A stretch of DNA of 64,000 nucleotides from Pseudoscleropodium purum. Its lineage: Eukaryota > Streptophyta > Bryopsida > Hypnales > Brachytheciaceae. The notes beneath the pieces are model-generated. The model saw only the letters and a list, made by a program, of their open reading frames with translations. It searched no databases and was not told the DNA's origin. Below are positions 34,207-46,044 of the stretch, in pieces; positions within the stretch are counted from its first letter, which is position 1, and every line of letters begins with the position of its first letter. The stretch lies in NCBI GenBank assembly GCA_963969395.1, contig OZ017797.1:21080001-21144000 (forward strand), in the 5' to 3' direction. A program made the position numbers and the translations under genes.

Positions 34207-36950
34207 AAAAAAATCACCAAAAATTAAGTTCATGGAAACCTACCCAAAATCCGTTTTGTCCCTGAGGGGACACTAAAACTTTAGGGATTAATGATTACCA
34301 TCCACATTACACACATTTCATCCATGTACATGATTCCACTGAAGAGCAGTTGCTTTCTGCACTGCCCCCCAAAATAAAATAAGCTCCCCTGGATTCTATA
34401 TACCATAGGACATCTACAATCATATGAATGGGTTGTTCACTCTATGGTACTCTAGAATTTGATGCTTGATCTTTGATGAGGAGGGTGGTACAGTTATTTT
34501 TTTGCAATGAATTTCCTTTAGGTGTATCTGAGAAAAAAGGTCGGTAACTTATAACTTAAAACCAAAACAAAGAGACAATTACTTAAAACCAATACCGGAA
34601 AGCATGACATTCATAATCACAGCAAAACTGGGAAAAGGAATTTGCCAAATTATGAGCACTCCCAAGGGTGAGTAACTGAGTACAGTACTAACGTTATGAA
34701 CAGTTTCCCAAGTATGAGAACCTACTGGTGGTAAGTAAGTGACTGACAATCCTAGCGTACCACTAAGTGAAGTTTGTTGAAATTACGTGATGTGTACCTT
34801 TGTTTCTAGACCTAATGAGGGTAAAGCTTCCATTGTTGAGGTCAGTCTGTAAACCCCTGTGAACCCTGTGTTGATTACTGAGCTGCTGAGGGGGGGGGGG
34901 AGTGGGGGACTTGCTTGTCATCATCAGTTTGCTGGACCTGCCACCTCTTATACTCTGTGACTTAATTGTAATGAACCCTGTCTAAGGGACTGCGCCCAGG
35001 TTAAGAGGCATCCTCACCCTCAGTACTCTGGCCTGGCAATGTGCACAGCAACGGCATCAATGTGGGCTGTCAGTCACACACCAATGCATCCGTTGACACC
35101 AGCACCCTCCACGGCTCCACCTTCTTCACGGACTCGGCGTTCAAACGCCCACTTTTGCATGTCAAATTTCTTTGTACTTGTTGCGCCTGCAAAGGAGCTT
35201 TGCACACAACTAGTGAACGACATCGCGGTGAGGACTGAGGTTGTCCTTGTGGACATGAAATGGTGGAGAAGTTCACCATTTTAGTGTTGCACATTGACAC
35301 AGTGACTCCCGACGAGATGAACCTTACTAGTCGAATTAGGATTTGAAGCTAAGTACCATTCATTGGTTGATGAGCGACATCTTGGATTGTTCTCATCAAT
35401 TTTGAGGTTTTATCGAGAAGCCTTGGCTACACCTATACAATCTTGATTACAAGGCCTCTTACTCGAGGACATTCTAAGTGTAACCTATAGATTCTTGTCT
35501 ACAACATGTAGCTTTTATTTGTGGGACTTATGAGAGTCTACGTTTGATCTTGGATAAACTAATGTTCTTAGTATTTTGAGGATTCATAATTTATTCATTT
35601 GGTGTCCAAAAAATGCATTCTAATGGATCTTGAATCCACTTTTGACTCTCAACAAGATCTATATAGATCCAACAAGAACTTAGATGTTTTGACAATATGC
35701 ATCAAGTTCAAATGCTTATTCATGAATTTTAGGTTTTGTGACCTTATTGCAATGTTGGGCACCTATGGTAGTACGGTACCTTCCTTTCTTATATTTGGGA
35801 AGAATTGGTAGCTAGTTCAAAGTTAGATGGTGGAATTAGGAAAACCCCTATTTGCAATTTAAAACACTAGTAAAAAACAATGAAAAAAATATATAAAGTT
35901 TCTATTTCAAGTGTAATTTAAAAAAAATAACCAAATGCTATACTTGAAAAAATAGTTCAATTTGGGAATTGAAGGAAAATAGTCGGTAAAACTCAAAAAA
36001 CTTCCCAAATGTTGTTCCTTTGAATGATATGATTTTAAGCCTATTATTTATAATGATTTTTTTTAAAACGAAGAAAAAAAATTAGCCTTAGGATATTCAA
36101 CTATTAGTAGCAATAAGGTACAAACATGCACACCAAAAATCATTAGAATAAATAGTTGAATATGATTCATATTATAAGCTTATGATTTTGTTGAGTCTTA
36201 TTGGAATTCAAAAAGGGGGTAGTTTCTTAGTAAGCATTTTGGAAATTGAAGGAATAAACTATAAATTTGTAAAATGTTGAAAACATGTGAATCTAAAAAT
36301 CAAATCTAAGGTCTCACAACTATATAATTTACATTTTAGGCAAGAATTTGTAGGAATTGGTTTTAGAAATAGGGTGCAATTAGTACACTTGCCTTGTATG
36401 GTAGTTGGCAAGTAACTTGTTCATATAAATAAGTTATATGACTTTGGTCTATTCTTTTATCTATCAAACATTCTCTTTTGGGCAAACTTTTGCCACATTT
36501 CAACAAACATTTTGGTCTAGCTACAAGTAAAGAAGAAATTAAGAAAAACAATCAAATCATTTAGCCATATTTTAACATAAATTTGTTCAATTACTTTTGT
36601 AGCTACCATAATAACAAAAATATAATGCAAAATTCAACACAATTAATAGCCTCAATCAAAATTTTAGAAAAAATGACAAAAATGAATGGCAAATAAGGTC
36701 CATTAGGAGAATAATGGGGCATCCAAGAGACCTCCACTTCTACACCAACAGAGAATAAAGCTACTAAATTAACCAAAAAAATGGATTTTTCTTATTGAAG
36801 TTTGATGTGAATGATCAATGATGGTCTACCACATGAGATTCCAATTTTTTTTGGAAACTTAAAATTTTAATTGAATATATATAACATTTTAAAAATCTAG
36901 GCAACATTGTTCACATTAAAAAATTTGAACCTTGCAAAGGGCTGATAAGG
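34207..36950. other. Low-copy island (about 34300-35450) followed by AT-rich spacer
   Basis: The first kilobase is G+C-richer and free of the window's repeat families, except that 34325-34390 resembles 8055-8135. It contains a run of eleven G (34890-34900) and overlapping frames on both strands at 35039-35300. One of these reads FLCTCCACKGAL...RGED, loosely like a plant FLZ zinc finger, but spacing and downstream residues do not fit well. After about 35450 the sequence is AT-rich with nothing recognisable. Confidence 0.4.
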
Positions 36951-37264
36951 ATTCATTTTTCAGTGCCCCATAGTGCAAGTACAAAAAAAATAAAATAAAA
37001 TAAAAGTTTTAAATTTAAAAGTTTTAAAATAAATAAATATTTTTAAAAGTATGAAAATATGATGTTGCGCTAACGTGGCACAAGCAGTGCTACATTAGCA
37101 ACTTCCATTAAAAAAATTAAAAAAATAGTTTGAATTCCTCTCTAATTGCACCGGGGAGGTTTCAGGTAGTTCAAAACTCACAATTGAGATTTTTTTGTAA
37201 TGCTATTGAATTTGATTCCCAAAGGAAAGAGGCTTTCTGGAGGTCCCATTCGTCTCCTAATGGA

Positions 37265-37500
37265 TACCTCCAAAACTATCACTTTTTGTTGTTATGCCTA
37301 GTTATTATTATTAAACTCGTCAAATTTCCACATTTTCTTAATGGCACTTGAAGGAGGTTTCAATGCACCAAAGAATGCGACATGTGAACACCACATGCAA
37401 AAGTTATTAAGGAATAAAGTTTGGTTCTAAAGTATTTTTTTGGACATCGATAAATATTGATTTTGGAGATGTACAGTACACAAAGTGAAGATGGCAGTTG
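37265..37500. repeat. Dispersed segment, first copy (second at 40415-40612)
   Basis: Both copies share, in order, 'ccacctttt/atcactttttgttgttatgcctagttattattatt', 'catatttt/cacattttctt', 'caccaaagaatgcgacat / caccaaagaacacaacat' and 'tattgattttggagatgtac'. Same orientation, about 3.1 kb apart. Non-coding; the class is unknown. Confidence 0.6.
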
Positions 37501-39314
37501 AGGAGCACTGGTGCATTTGGGGATGCCCACTCCCTTACACATACACTTGATACCCTGCTCTCAGAGCTACAGTAGGGTTTTTTTAGAAGAAGTGAAGTTC
37601 TGATACTAGGCTTCTAGGATGCTAGGCTATGCAATAATAATAATAATAATACTCCGTATGTCCTTCAGTTCTGGGTTTCCCCTGTTGCTGGGGAATTGTT
37701 CCTGACTTCTTCCCAAAAGCTATTGTTGATCGTTGCTCAGACTGAGTCATATCATTCTTGGGTGGAGTGGAGTGGAGCTGCGTGTTGCTCCACATTCCAC
37801 AGCTCCAAGGGAAGGGAAAGGAACCACAATTTCCAGTTTGATACCCTGGAACTATGAGAGAAGCTCTGTTTTTTTTTGCTTCGTGCAGATACTGTGTGCA
37901 TAATTAATAACAACGAAGCCTACAGGAAGTGGTTCAGACATTTTTTTCCACGTGAGTGGTAATAACCATGCTCCATCCTAGAACTAACAAAATCCAAAAC
38001 AGTACTTGTCATGTCAACTAAAATATCATAAAATTACCATATTGGTCAGTACCCCTCACACATTTGCATTATTTCAGAATCAATGCAATGCATTGGAGTC
38101 TTATTATTACTATTACAGTGTGCAGTAATTGAAATACCTTGAGTTCTACTCACAGCACCTTTGGTCCTTCAGACCACTGCATGAAGTAGGCCTAAGTTAT
38201 AAACCCAATTTGATCAATTGAGCCTCATTGAAGGCCTAATATTTCAGTTTTGACCAGGCTGACATCTGAAATTTTGGGATGCTTACGGAACCTTAACTTA
38301 ATTCATTGTCTCCACCTTTCATCCAGCCAGATGGAAGTGATGCTTGCAGGAGGGTTCCCATGTTCACATAGCAGCTCCTTGCCTTACACGCACCGGCAAT
38401 GCTCGCATCTGCCGTCATGGAGGCCTGATAACTTTTGTTGACAATTTCAGTGATTTCTGTCAGTCAGTCCTGCTTTTTCTTTTGGTTCCTTCTTCCTTGA
38501 TGTCAACAACTGCTGCAGAACACTGCTCAGGCCATAGCTAAGATAGATTTTAACAGCTAACTTAACTCCACCCACCATTGAGTTAATCAAGAACAATGGG
38601 AGTGAGGTTTGTCATCCATTCATAATAGAAGAAGCAAACCATCTCTAACTGCACTTAAAATCACATTAACTTAACCAACGTAACTGCGGGAATTCAATGG
38701 TAAGTAAGCTAGGAAGACTCCATTCCTATTGTACTAGATGCAGTGAAGTTCCTTGCATTCCTTAGAATGCTGAATTGATGTTCCTGTGTACACTAAGTTT
38801 TGATGGGTGGTGCTCTTGAATTTGTCACAATCAGGAGTAAGTGCACACACGAATGACCTGACCGAGGTTTGTAGGATCTTAAGCTTACAAGTGAGTCCAT
38901 CCTTTCAATTTTCCCTGGCTTTCAATTCCATCTAAGTTACCTAAGCTTACACCGACATTGATGATACCAACTTTTTTCTCCTGAAAAGAAAAGAAAAAAT
39001 GTGCAAAGGTCAAGGTACACCTGAATGGCCTCTCATCACTCATCAGGCACTGCAAGTTGCAGAGGGAGGCTGGTGAGACAAAAACTAATTGGAGGAGGTT
39101 CCTGCAGCACAAATTTTAATGAATTTTTGGGACTGACCCAGTGACCATGCAACCTCATCTTTGTCCTTGGTAAGGGGATGCACCCAGACAGAGGCACAAA
39201 CGAAGGCTGATGACCAAAGGGGGTATATCATAAGTTATGTGAGGAAGCTTCTCACTGTTCACACTGGCCAGTGTCTGGAGGGCTACCTGCAGCACAGGGC
39301 AGTACACAAACTAA
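37501..39314. other. Low-copy, G+C-richer interval without an identifiable gene
   Basis: The interval is free of the main repeat families and carries an (AAT)n run at 37632-37651 followed by actccgtatgtcctt, which resembles a worn Stowaway end. Short frames on both strands (38250-38541, 38885-39112) lack domains and canonical splice support. It may be gene-flanking sequence or an old gene remnant. Confidence 0.4.
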
Positions 39315-39700
39315 GAGCATCGCCACCCATCCCCCCCCCAAACAGGGCGGGGGGAAATGGGATGGTGGGGTCTGTCCGCCACCCATCCCTGTCCTCAAGG
39401 ACATGCCAAAGGAAAACAATTGCAAGCATTAATGATTTGTCATAAGAAAGAGCCAATCAACATGCGAGTTGATTGAAAAATTGCATGAAATGGCCCACAA
39501 ATCAACAAATCCAACAAGATCAAGCAAAAGTCAAAGCATGGCCGGATTAGGGGTGGTGGTATGGCAAGGATGCTCTCTTAGCATTTGAAGAGAGAATTTT
39601 GGAGGGACCGGTCTCTTTTTGTCCCTTGCTTGTGAATGGATGGCTCACTTTTCTTGTCCAGCCCTGCTAAGAGCTTGGTCATGAACAGGTGGCAATGCTC
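39315..39700. mobile_element. Tourist-like MITE with GAGCATCGCCACC ends and TAA target duplication
   Basis: The 386-bp element starts GAGCATCGCCACC (39315-39327) and ends GGTGGCAATGCTC (39688-39700), one mismatch in the 13-bp inverted repeat. It is flanked by identical TAA (39312-39314 and 39701-39703). TAA duplication places it with PIF/Harbinger-type MITEs. The interior contains a nine-C run (39331-39339) followed by gggcgggggg, unusual for this AT-rich DNA. The plus-strand frame that runs into it (39161-39445) is not a gene. Confidence 0.85.
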
Positions 39701-39814
39701 TAAAATCTCCCTCTCTTAGCCTAAATTGGGCATATATCCATTGATTCATCAATACCTTACTAAGCTTAGTGTGCTCCATGTTGTTGCCATGGTCAGAATG
39801 AAAGAGAATAATTT

Positions 39815-40190
39815 TAAAATTCATAAAAACTTCGAAATTCAATAACTTTCACATCATAGGTCCAAACACCACGAAACTAAGTCCATGCACCCTCCCTCAC
39901 CAAGAGCTTTCCAACAATATAAGGAACTTGATCGCAGGATAAACAATTTGGAAGATCTCAACGTAACAAACAAGACAAAATAAAACAAATAAGCAAGCAA
40001 ACAAACAACCTAATTTAAGGTATGAATGAAAGTTAGGTTGTTTATTTGTTATATTGAGATCTCTGAGACCATGAGTTCCTTGGTCACATTCTTGGCATTG
40101 TTGGAAAGCCCTCTATAAGATGCACGGGCTTTGTTTCGTGGCATTTTGATTCACAAAAGAAGAGATATTGAACATTGAAATTTTTATGAA
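39815..40190. repeat. Foldback (long palindrome), arms of about 160-200 bp
   Basis: The left arm 39815-40014 and right arm 40029-40190 are reverse complements with mismatches around a centre near 40021. The left arm read in reverse has ttaggttgtttgtttgc, acgttgagatct, attgttggaaagct, tttcgtggtgtttgg and tttttatgaatt. The right arm has ttaggttgtttatttg, attgagatctct, attgttggaaagccc, tttcgtggcatttt and tttttatgaatt. A single-arm copy lies at 60255-60455. A transcript through it would form a long hairpin. Confidence 0.8.
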
Positions 40191-40414
40191 TTAAAAAATA
40201 GGAAATACTTTTACTTTGTCTTTGTTTTTGGCAATGACACACTGGTTTCATTTATGATGATTTTGGGCTCAGAGACAATCATACTAGAGAACACAATTGA
40301 AATTTATTAAAATTAAGTTAAGAAACCTGTTTCATTTGTTTCTACACTCAATCGCATAGATGAAGTTGATAGAAATCATTTCAAAGGAAGGAAGAGTATT
40401 GATATACACACCCA

Positions 40415-40612
40415 ATCTACCACCTTTTGCTTTTGTGCCTAGTTACTATTATTGGATGAAACAAATTTTCATATTTTATTTATTTGTAAAACTCCAACAC
40501 ACCAAAGAACACAACATTTGGATACCTTATTTTTTTGAATAAATGTCCTAAAATTGTTTTTTCAACATACATGCGTATTGATTTTGGAGATGTACAAAGA
40601 GTGATGACAGAA
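40415..40612. repeat. Dispersed segment, second copy (first at 37265-37500)
   Basis: Direct, diverged copy of 37265-37500, with 'gcttttgtgcctagttactattattgg', 'cacaccaaagaacacaacat' and 'cgtattgattttggagatgtac' in the same order. The overlapping 60-codon frame (40360-40542) has no motif. Confidence 0.6.
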
Positions 40613-40688
40613 ATTTTAGGCAACATACAATTTCAAATGTACCCACTTTAAATGAGTTCAAATCAACAATTGAGCATTGTTTCCATTA

Positions 40689-41546
40689 TTAACCCCTATA
40701 GACCAAGTAGCAATTTGTGGCAATATAGCATTTCAGTTATCTCTTCACAAATTGGATTTTTCATTTGAAATTTTCACACGACTAATAGTTGAGGAGTAGC
40801 TTTAAGGTGCAACTTTTTTTCATTAACTTTGAATGCTTATATCTTGCAATGTATGTAGTGAAATAGATTGAATTTTTTTCCACACACTCTTATAGAAGTA
40901 TAAATTAAGAAATAATGTATGGTTGAAAATTATTGTTCTAATAATAACTCAATTTTCTAAAATTAGCAACTTTAGAACAATTTTAGAACCATTAGCACAA
41001 ATTCTAGTATAAATTCATGAGATTTTTACTAATAAAAAAACCTTTTAGATTAAGAACATGAAAGATTTGTGCAACATTTGAGATTTTGATTCTTCCAAAA
41101 ATGAATTTAAAAAAAATTGAAATTTTTATTCTTGTAGTTGTTTGGTTGGGGACATCTTCTCAATGCAAGATGATTTGGGGGATGTTAAATACCTCTATTA
41201 TCTTTAAAAATTAGCATACAAGTAACAAAAAAAACTACCTACCCAATGGAATTAATTTCCAAAGTTGGATAGTGCCTCTTCTACAAAGTTGAGTCAAACT
41301 ATGCTAATAATATTGGATTGGGCTCAAAATTTATTTTCTTTTAACTTCAAATTTTATAATCTCACAATCTATGGGATGAAATAGGCTGAATTTTTTTTGC
41401 AAATCCTTGTAGTAGTTAATTACAATTTGGATGGTTGAAAGTTTAAAAAATGTTATGCTTATATTTCAATTATACTCAATGCAGTAGATAGTGACAATTT
41501 TTGATACTTTTTGTATAAAAAATAGTCAAAGAACTTTAGGGATTAA
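40689..41546 (-). mobile_element. TTAACCCC-family TIR element, diverged
   Basis: Begins ttaacccctatagaccaag with tagcaatttgtggcaatatagca following, the form of the family's outer 'GGTCC' end read inward. It ends tagtcaaagaactttaggga plus ttaa, the reverse complement of the 'TTGACTA' end. Length about 860 bp. The interior is eroded. It retains the 'gaagagtagctttaagg' block near 40795 and 'atgcttatatcttgcaatgtat' near 40835. No coding capacity is seen. Confidence 0.7.
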
Positions 41547-41818
41547 ATATAAATTTAGGTTGTTCAAAGATATTTATGTATCAATGTTAGGCAATTGGTA
41601 TTTTGATCAAGTAATTTTTTATGATGCTCATGGCCCCTACCTAAAGAAAATTTGTACTTCCTAAAAACCTTGCTTTGAAAATTTATAAAATTTTCAAGTA
41701 TTACTAAAAACATGTTCCTACTTGAATTTTTCTATACACTGATATTTGCCTTTTTAATGAAAAAAATGCATAACCTTTAACATATTTTCCAAAATATTTA
41801 GATTAATTAGATGAATAC

Positions 41819-42563
41819 TAACCCCTAAAGGACCAAGTTGCACTTTTTGGGCAATGTAGCGAATTTGGGCAAATCATTATGAATGAATTTTTTATTTATT
41901 GTTGTTGAAAATTTCACAAAACATATCCTTGAAGAGTAGCTTTAAGGTCTGAAAATTTTCTTAATTTTTTGACTACATGGTCAATTGCATGATATGCAAT
42001 TTTCTTTGTTCAATGGGCAACCCAAGCAATTCAAAAAACTTCTTTAAAAGTCACTTTCAAAAAATAAAAACAAAATTGAAATTGGTTCTTTAGGTTTATA
42101 TATACTTGAAAAGTTTTGAATCATTCCATTGTGATTAATGAAATGAAAGCTATGAGGACTTTTAGTTTGTGGGTAGGTATGGTTTTCAAAGACTCCATAC
42201 TACTTACAAATTAAAACTCCTCATAACTTTGATCTCATTTATCACAATGGAATGATTCAAAGCTTTCTAAGTATATATAATTCTTGAGAATCAATTCCAA
42301 ATTTTTAATTCTTAAAAAAAGAATTTTTTTAGAAATTTTTGAGCTGCCTAGATTGCCTACAAAACAAAGAAAATTGCATATCATGCAATAACTTTTTTTT
42401 TATCATGTAGTCATAAGTTATGAAAATTATCAGGCCTTAAAACTACTCCTCAAGCATGTGTTCTTTGAAAAATTTTAGCGAAATAAAATAAAAACTCCAT
42501 TTGTATTGAGTTGCCCAAATTTGCGATGTTGCTAAAAAATGCACCTTGGTCCTTCAAGGGTTA
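41819..42563. mobile_element. Head-to-head foldback derived from the TTAACCCC family
   Basis: The left arm (41819-42173) starts taacccctaaaggaccaagt. The right arm (42203-42563) ends ccttggtccttcaagggtta. The two arms are reverse complements over about 355 bp with a loop of about 30 bp. Matching landmarks include 'gcaatgtagcgaatttgggca' against 'tgcccaaatttgcgatgttgc', and 'ttgaatcattccattgtgatt' against 'atcacaatggaatgattcaaa'. Each arm equals the outer third of a normal family copy, and the other end of the family is absent. It has the shape of a MITE or snapback formed by inverted duplication. Confidence 0.85.
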
Positions 42564-42744
42564 ATAGGTACATCTACTTTAATGACACTACCTTTAGGAC
42601 AAATGAATTTTTTAATGCACTTTTGCATGTAAAATGACACGTAAAATTTGTCCAAAAAAATATATACACGAGATGATAAATTTAAAATATATTAATGAAC
42701 AAAATGTACAAATTTTTGTTATTATAAAAAAATAGAATATACAA

Positions 42745-43792
42745 TTATCTCCTAAAGGGTCAAATGGCATTTTTAAGTGATGTAGAGATTTTGGGCAACT
42801 CACTACAAATGAAATTTTTACCTATTTTTCTTTGAAATTTTCACACAACATGTGTTCAAGGAATAAGCTTTAAGGCCCAACAATTTTCATGACTTTTGAC
42901 TTCATGGTAAAAAAATTTACTGTATAATATGTAATTTTCAATAAACTATGGGCAGCCCTAGTAACTCAAAAAATTCTTTAAAAATCACTAATTTAAGAAA
43001 TAAAAATTTGAAATTGGTTTTCTAGAATTATATATATGAAAAAAAAGCTATGAATCATTCCATTTTAATTAATGAAATAAAAGTTACGAGGAGTTTTAGT
43101 TTGTGGGTGGTTATTGAATTTCTACTTGAAGATAAACTTTTAAGTCCTTTATTTAACTCAATTTTCAATATTTTTGAAAAGAAATTAAAAAATAGGCATA
43201 GGTTGTTTATTACAACATCTCAACCATTGGGATTGGCACTTCTCAATTTTGTAACTAAATTCTTAACAATTTAGTATTTTGAATCATTCTCTACTTCTTT
43301 CAACTTACTATTTTTTTTCAAGCATGAATATTAAAAAAAACTGAAATTTTTACATGTATTTCCAACTTATTTCTTCAACATATTATACAGAGTTGGATTT
43401 TGGAAGAATCTATATTTTTCCTACATGTTGTACAATTCCAAATGATTTGAATTTTTTCAAGCATAGAGCCAACTTGCCTTGAAGAATGAATCCAAAGAAG
43501 TACCATCATTTTAGACATTTTTTCATACAAATGTGACCTTATTAAGTGCAGTTGCCCGAATTTTCCTTAGGGCCCACAAAAGGATTTTTTGTCAATTTGA
43601 ATGCTAATATCTTGCAATCTACATGGTGGAAATGTCTGATATTTTTTCCACATCTTTTCAAACTAGCATACCATAAGATTTTGTAGTTATATGTGTCTAA
43701 AACTGTTTTATTTTTATTTTTAAAAATTGTTCAAGAAATGGTAATTTTGGTGTATTTATAGTGAAATATAGTCAAAAATGTTTAGGAATTAA
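42745..43792 (-). mobile_element. TTAACCCC-family TIR element, full length with a small insertion
   Basis: Starts attatctcctaaagggtcaa, carries 'gatgtagagattttgggcaactcactac', and ends gtcaaaaatgtttaggaatt plus aa. The interior follows the family in reverse: 'ttagtttgtgggtggttattg', 'acaacatctcaaccattggg', 'caatttagtattttgaatcattctc'. About 90 bp near 43320-43415 interrupt the 'actattttt ... ctacatgttgtacaattcc' block that is contiguous elsewhere. Located only about 180 bp from the foldback 41819-42563. Confidence 0.85.
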
Positions 43793-45418
43793 GGTTTTAA
43801 CCTCTTAACCTTAAAACTTTATGTAGGAAAAAAATTTCCAATGAATTATTTTTAGAAAAATATAGAAACAATAAATTCATTTAATTATCCAAAAATCTAA
43901 TAAATTTTTGCAAACTATCTCCAAAGTTAACCTCTAGAGGTCAAGGGGGGGTTAAGCATAGCTCTTTTTTCTTGACTAATTCTTGTAACAAGCGTGATTT
44001 CTCATTTGTGTGGAATAATTTTGATGATCACCACCATTGAAATAAAAGAAGACTTACATAGCTTTAATATGGAAAAAAATTTGACAAAATTGCACAATTT
44101 TTGAGGAAATGCCACACTTGATAAGATGCATGAAAGATGTTTGATTAGACAATACTTTGTACATAAGCTAAAATTGGAATGCTCAAAGGTGCTCTTAAAA
44201 TTGATTTTTCATGAATGCATGTCATTATAATTTGATGTGTAAATCTCCTTGAGATCATTTTGAGGTGTGGGAAAAATCATATGAGGATTTGAAGTGATCC
44301 AAAGTGCCTTTTCTATTCTCCAAAAATTCTCTAAAATCATATAGTCAATCATTTCTTGATTGGATTGCACCAATGGATTCAGTTGAAAAAATCTTCCAAA
44401 TTTTCTTTATTATTCATGGATTTCTAGCTAGGTTTACATTTTAAATTTTTTTACAAATGTAGTTGTAGAAGCCACTTATTGGCCTTCTGTCCCTTTAGAG
44501 GGTTATAGACTTGCTTTGCAAATTTTAAACAAACTCTAAGCATAAAACTTTATTTTTTCATTCATCTAAATGTTTGTAGATGCTTGTACTAATTCACTAG
44601 TATTTGTATCAAATAGAGTTCAAAACTTTTTTTTGCAATATTCTATGGTTGAAAAGATACAAGTTTGTTTTGCTTTAAAAAAGTCTCCATTCCATACTAA
44701 AGAAGGATCCTTCAAAATGATGTAAATAAATAATAATAAATAAAATACAAAATATAAAACTTATGCAATGTATGTTGCAAAATATTCGCATTTGAAGAGA
44801 AGAATTTTTTTTCTACACCTTAGATAGTAAGATTGTGCTTAGCAATCAAACATACTCCACAACTTTCACTTCATTGATTTAAATGGAATGATATAGTATT
44901 GAAAGATGTAGTCAACGAAAAAAAATTGTGATTTTCTTTTTTTCTTTTTGATGACAAGTTTTAAATATTTTTAACTAAATCTTGTATAATTTTCTCTTCC
45001 AAACACCAATTATAATTTAGAATTAAAACTCCGTTCCAAAGAAATTAATCTTTTTCAATTTGTAAGACAAATTCAAAAAATTATACTAAAATTTGAGATA
45101 ATAAGAGCTTGCCAAAACGTTCATTTGTCCATCAATAGAACAATTTGGATATTTAGATATCAAAAAAAATTTTGGGTAAAAAATACAAATATTAAATCTA
45201 TAATCAATTCATAAATAAATTTCAATTTTTTGGTTCTAGTTTTATTGAAAAGTATTAGTTAGCATGGTAGTATATATAAATCTTTATAATTGATATAAGT
45301 AAAGAGTAGAACATTTCTAATATATACAATATAATAGCATATTACATAAAATATATATTTAGTTTTTTTTTACTATTAACAATTAATGTATATATAACTC
45401 ATGAATTTTTTAACTATT

Positions 45419-45451
<33 letters not shown>

Positions 45452-45844
45452 TCTAACTTATTAATTCTTTTGTTATTCTAACACATAGCGCGGTATATAT
45501 ACAAAGGATGTTATAGAGAATTTGTAACATTTAACATCTAACATTTTTCTTTGGGGATCTAGAAGGGGTGCAATTCTTTAATACACATGAGATTTTAACA
45601 TGTATTGTGGTAACAAGTACAGAACTTCATAAGTAGATCTTAATGAATGGATTTGATCTATGAATATTCAACAACTTTTGTTTCAAGTCATCAATAAACT
45701 ATTATCCTAAATTGCATTTTACACTATATTTTTACAAATTCACAATGATGAACAAAGTATTTCAAGGCAATGTTTTACTTACATCCCTTGTCATTCATAC
45801 AAAGCAATATTTGAATCTTTGAAAAATAACTCTTCTTTTTGAAG
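43793..45844. other. AT-rich spacer with an (AT)n microsatellite
   Basis: No gene is present. A pure AT dinucleotide run lies at 45425-45451. The segment near 44860-44895 ('catactccacaactttcacttcatt', 'aaatggaatgatatag') is a small eroded fragment of the main family's interior. Confidence 0.5.
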
Positions 45845-46044
45845 TTATGAACCCATAAACGACGTTGAGGATGTTTCCCAAGATGATGAATGACAGAATC
45901 TCTTCATGCAACTATTCATCCTCCAAATTTTGTGTGAAAAAGTAAGATCATCTATAGTAGTTTGACGTTCAATGGGTGCCAACAATTCACATGATATGAA
46001 AACAAATGATTTCCACGGTGACCAACTTGGTTTTGAAGGGTTAA
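45845..46044 (-). repeat. End-related fragment bordering the G+C-richer island (left side)
   Basis: Read on the minus strand it starts cttaacccttcaaaaccaag, then ttggtcaccgtggaaatcat, and includes atttggaggatgaatagttgca and ctgtcattcatca. The same series occurs on the plus strand at 53834-54090 (ttaaccctgtaaggacgggt, cactgaaatcatcattttc, acatggaggatgaatagttgca, ctgtcatccatca). The opening bases resemble the main family's end. The overlapping 75-codon minus-strand frame is probably incidental. Confidence 0.6.

Noticed and set aside
35074..35256. Minus-strand frame starting MSTRTTSVLTAMSFTSC as a chloroplast transit peptide
   Set aside because: The Ser/Thr-rich start is suggestive, but there is no mature-protein sequence after it, no splice support, and the antisense frames are equally open.
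39161..39445. 94-codon plus-strand frame as a protein gene
   Set aside because: Its second half reads through the left end of the MITE at 39315-39700, including a poly-C run, so it is a composite chance frame.
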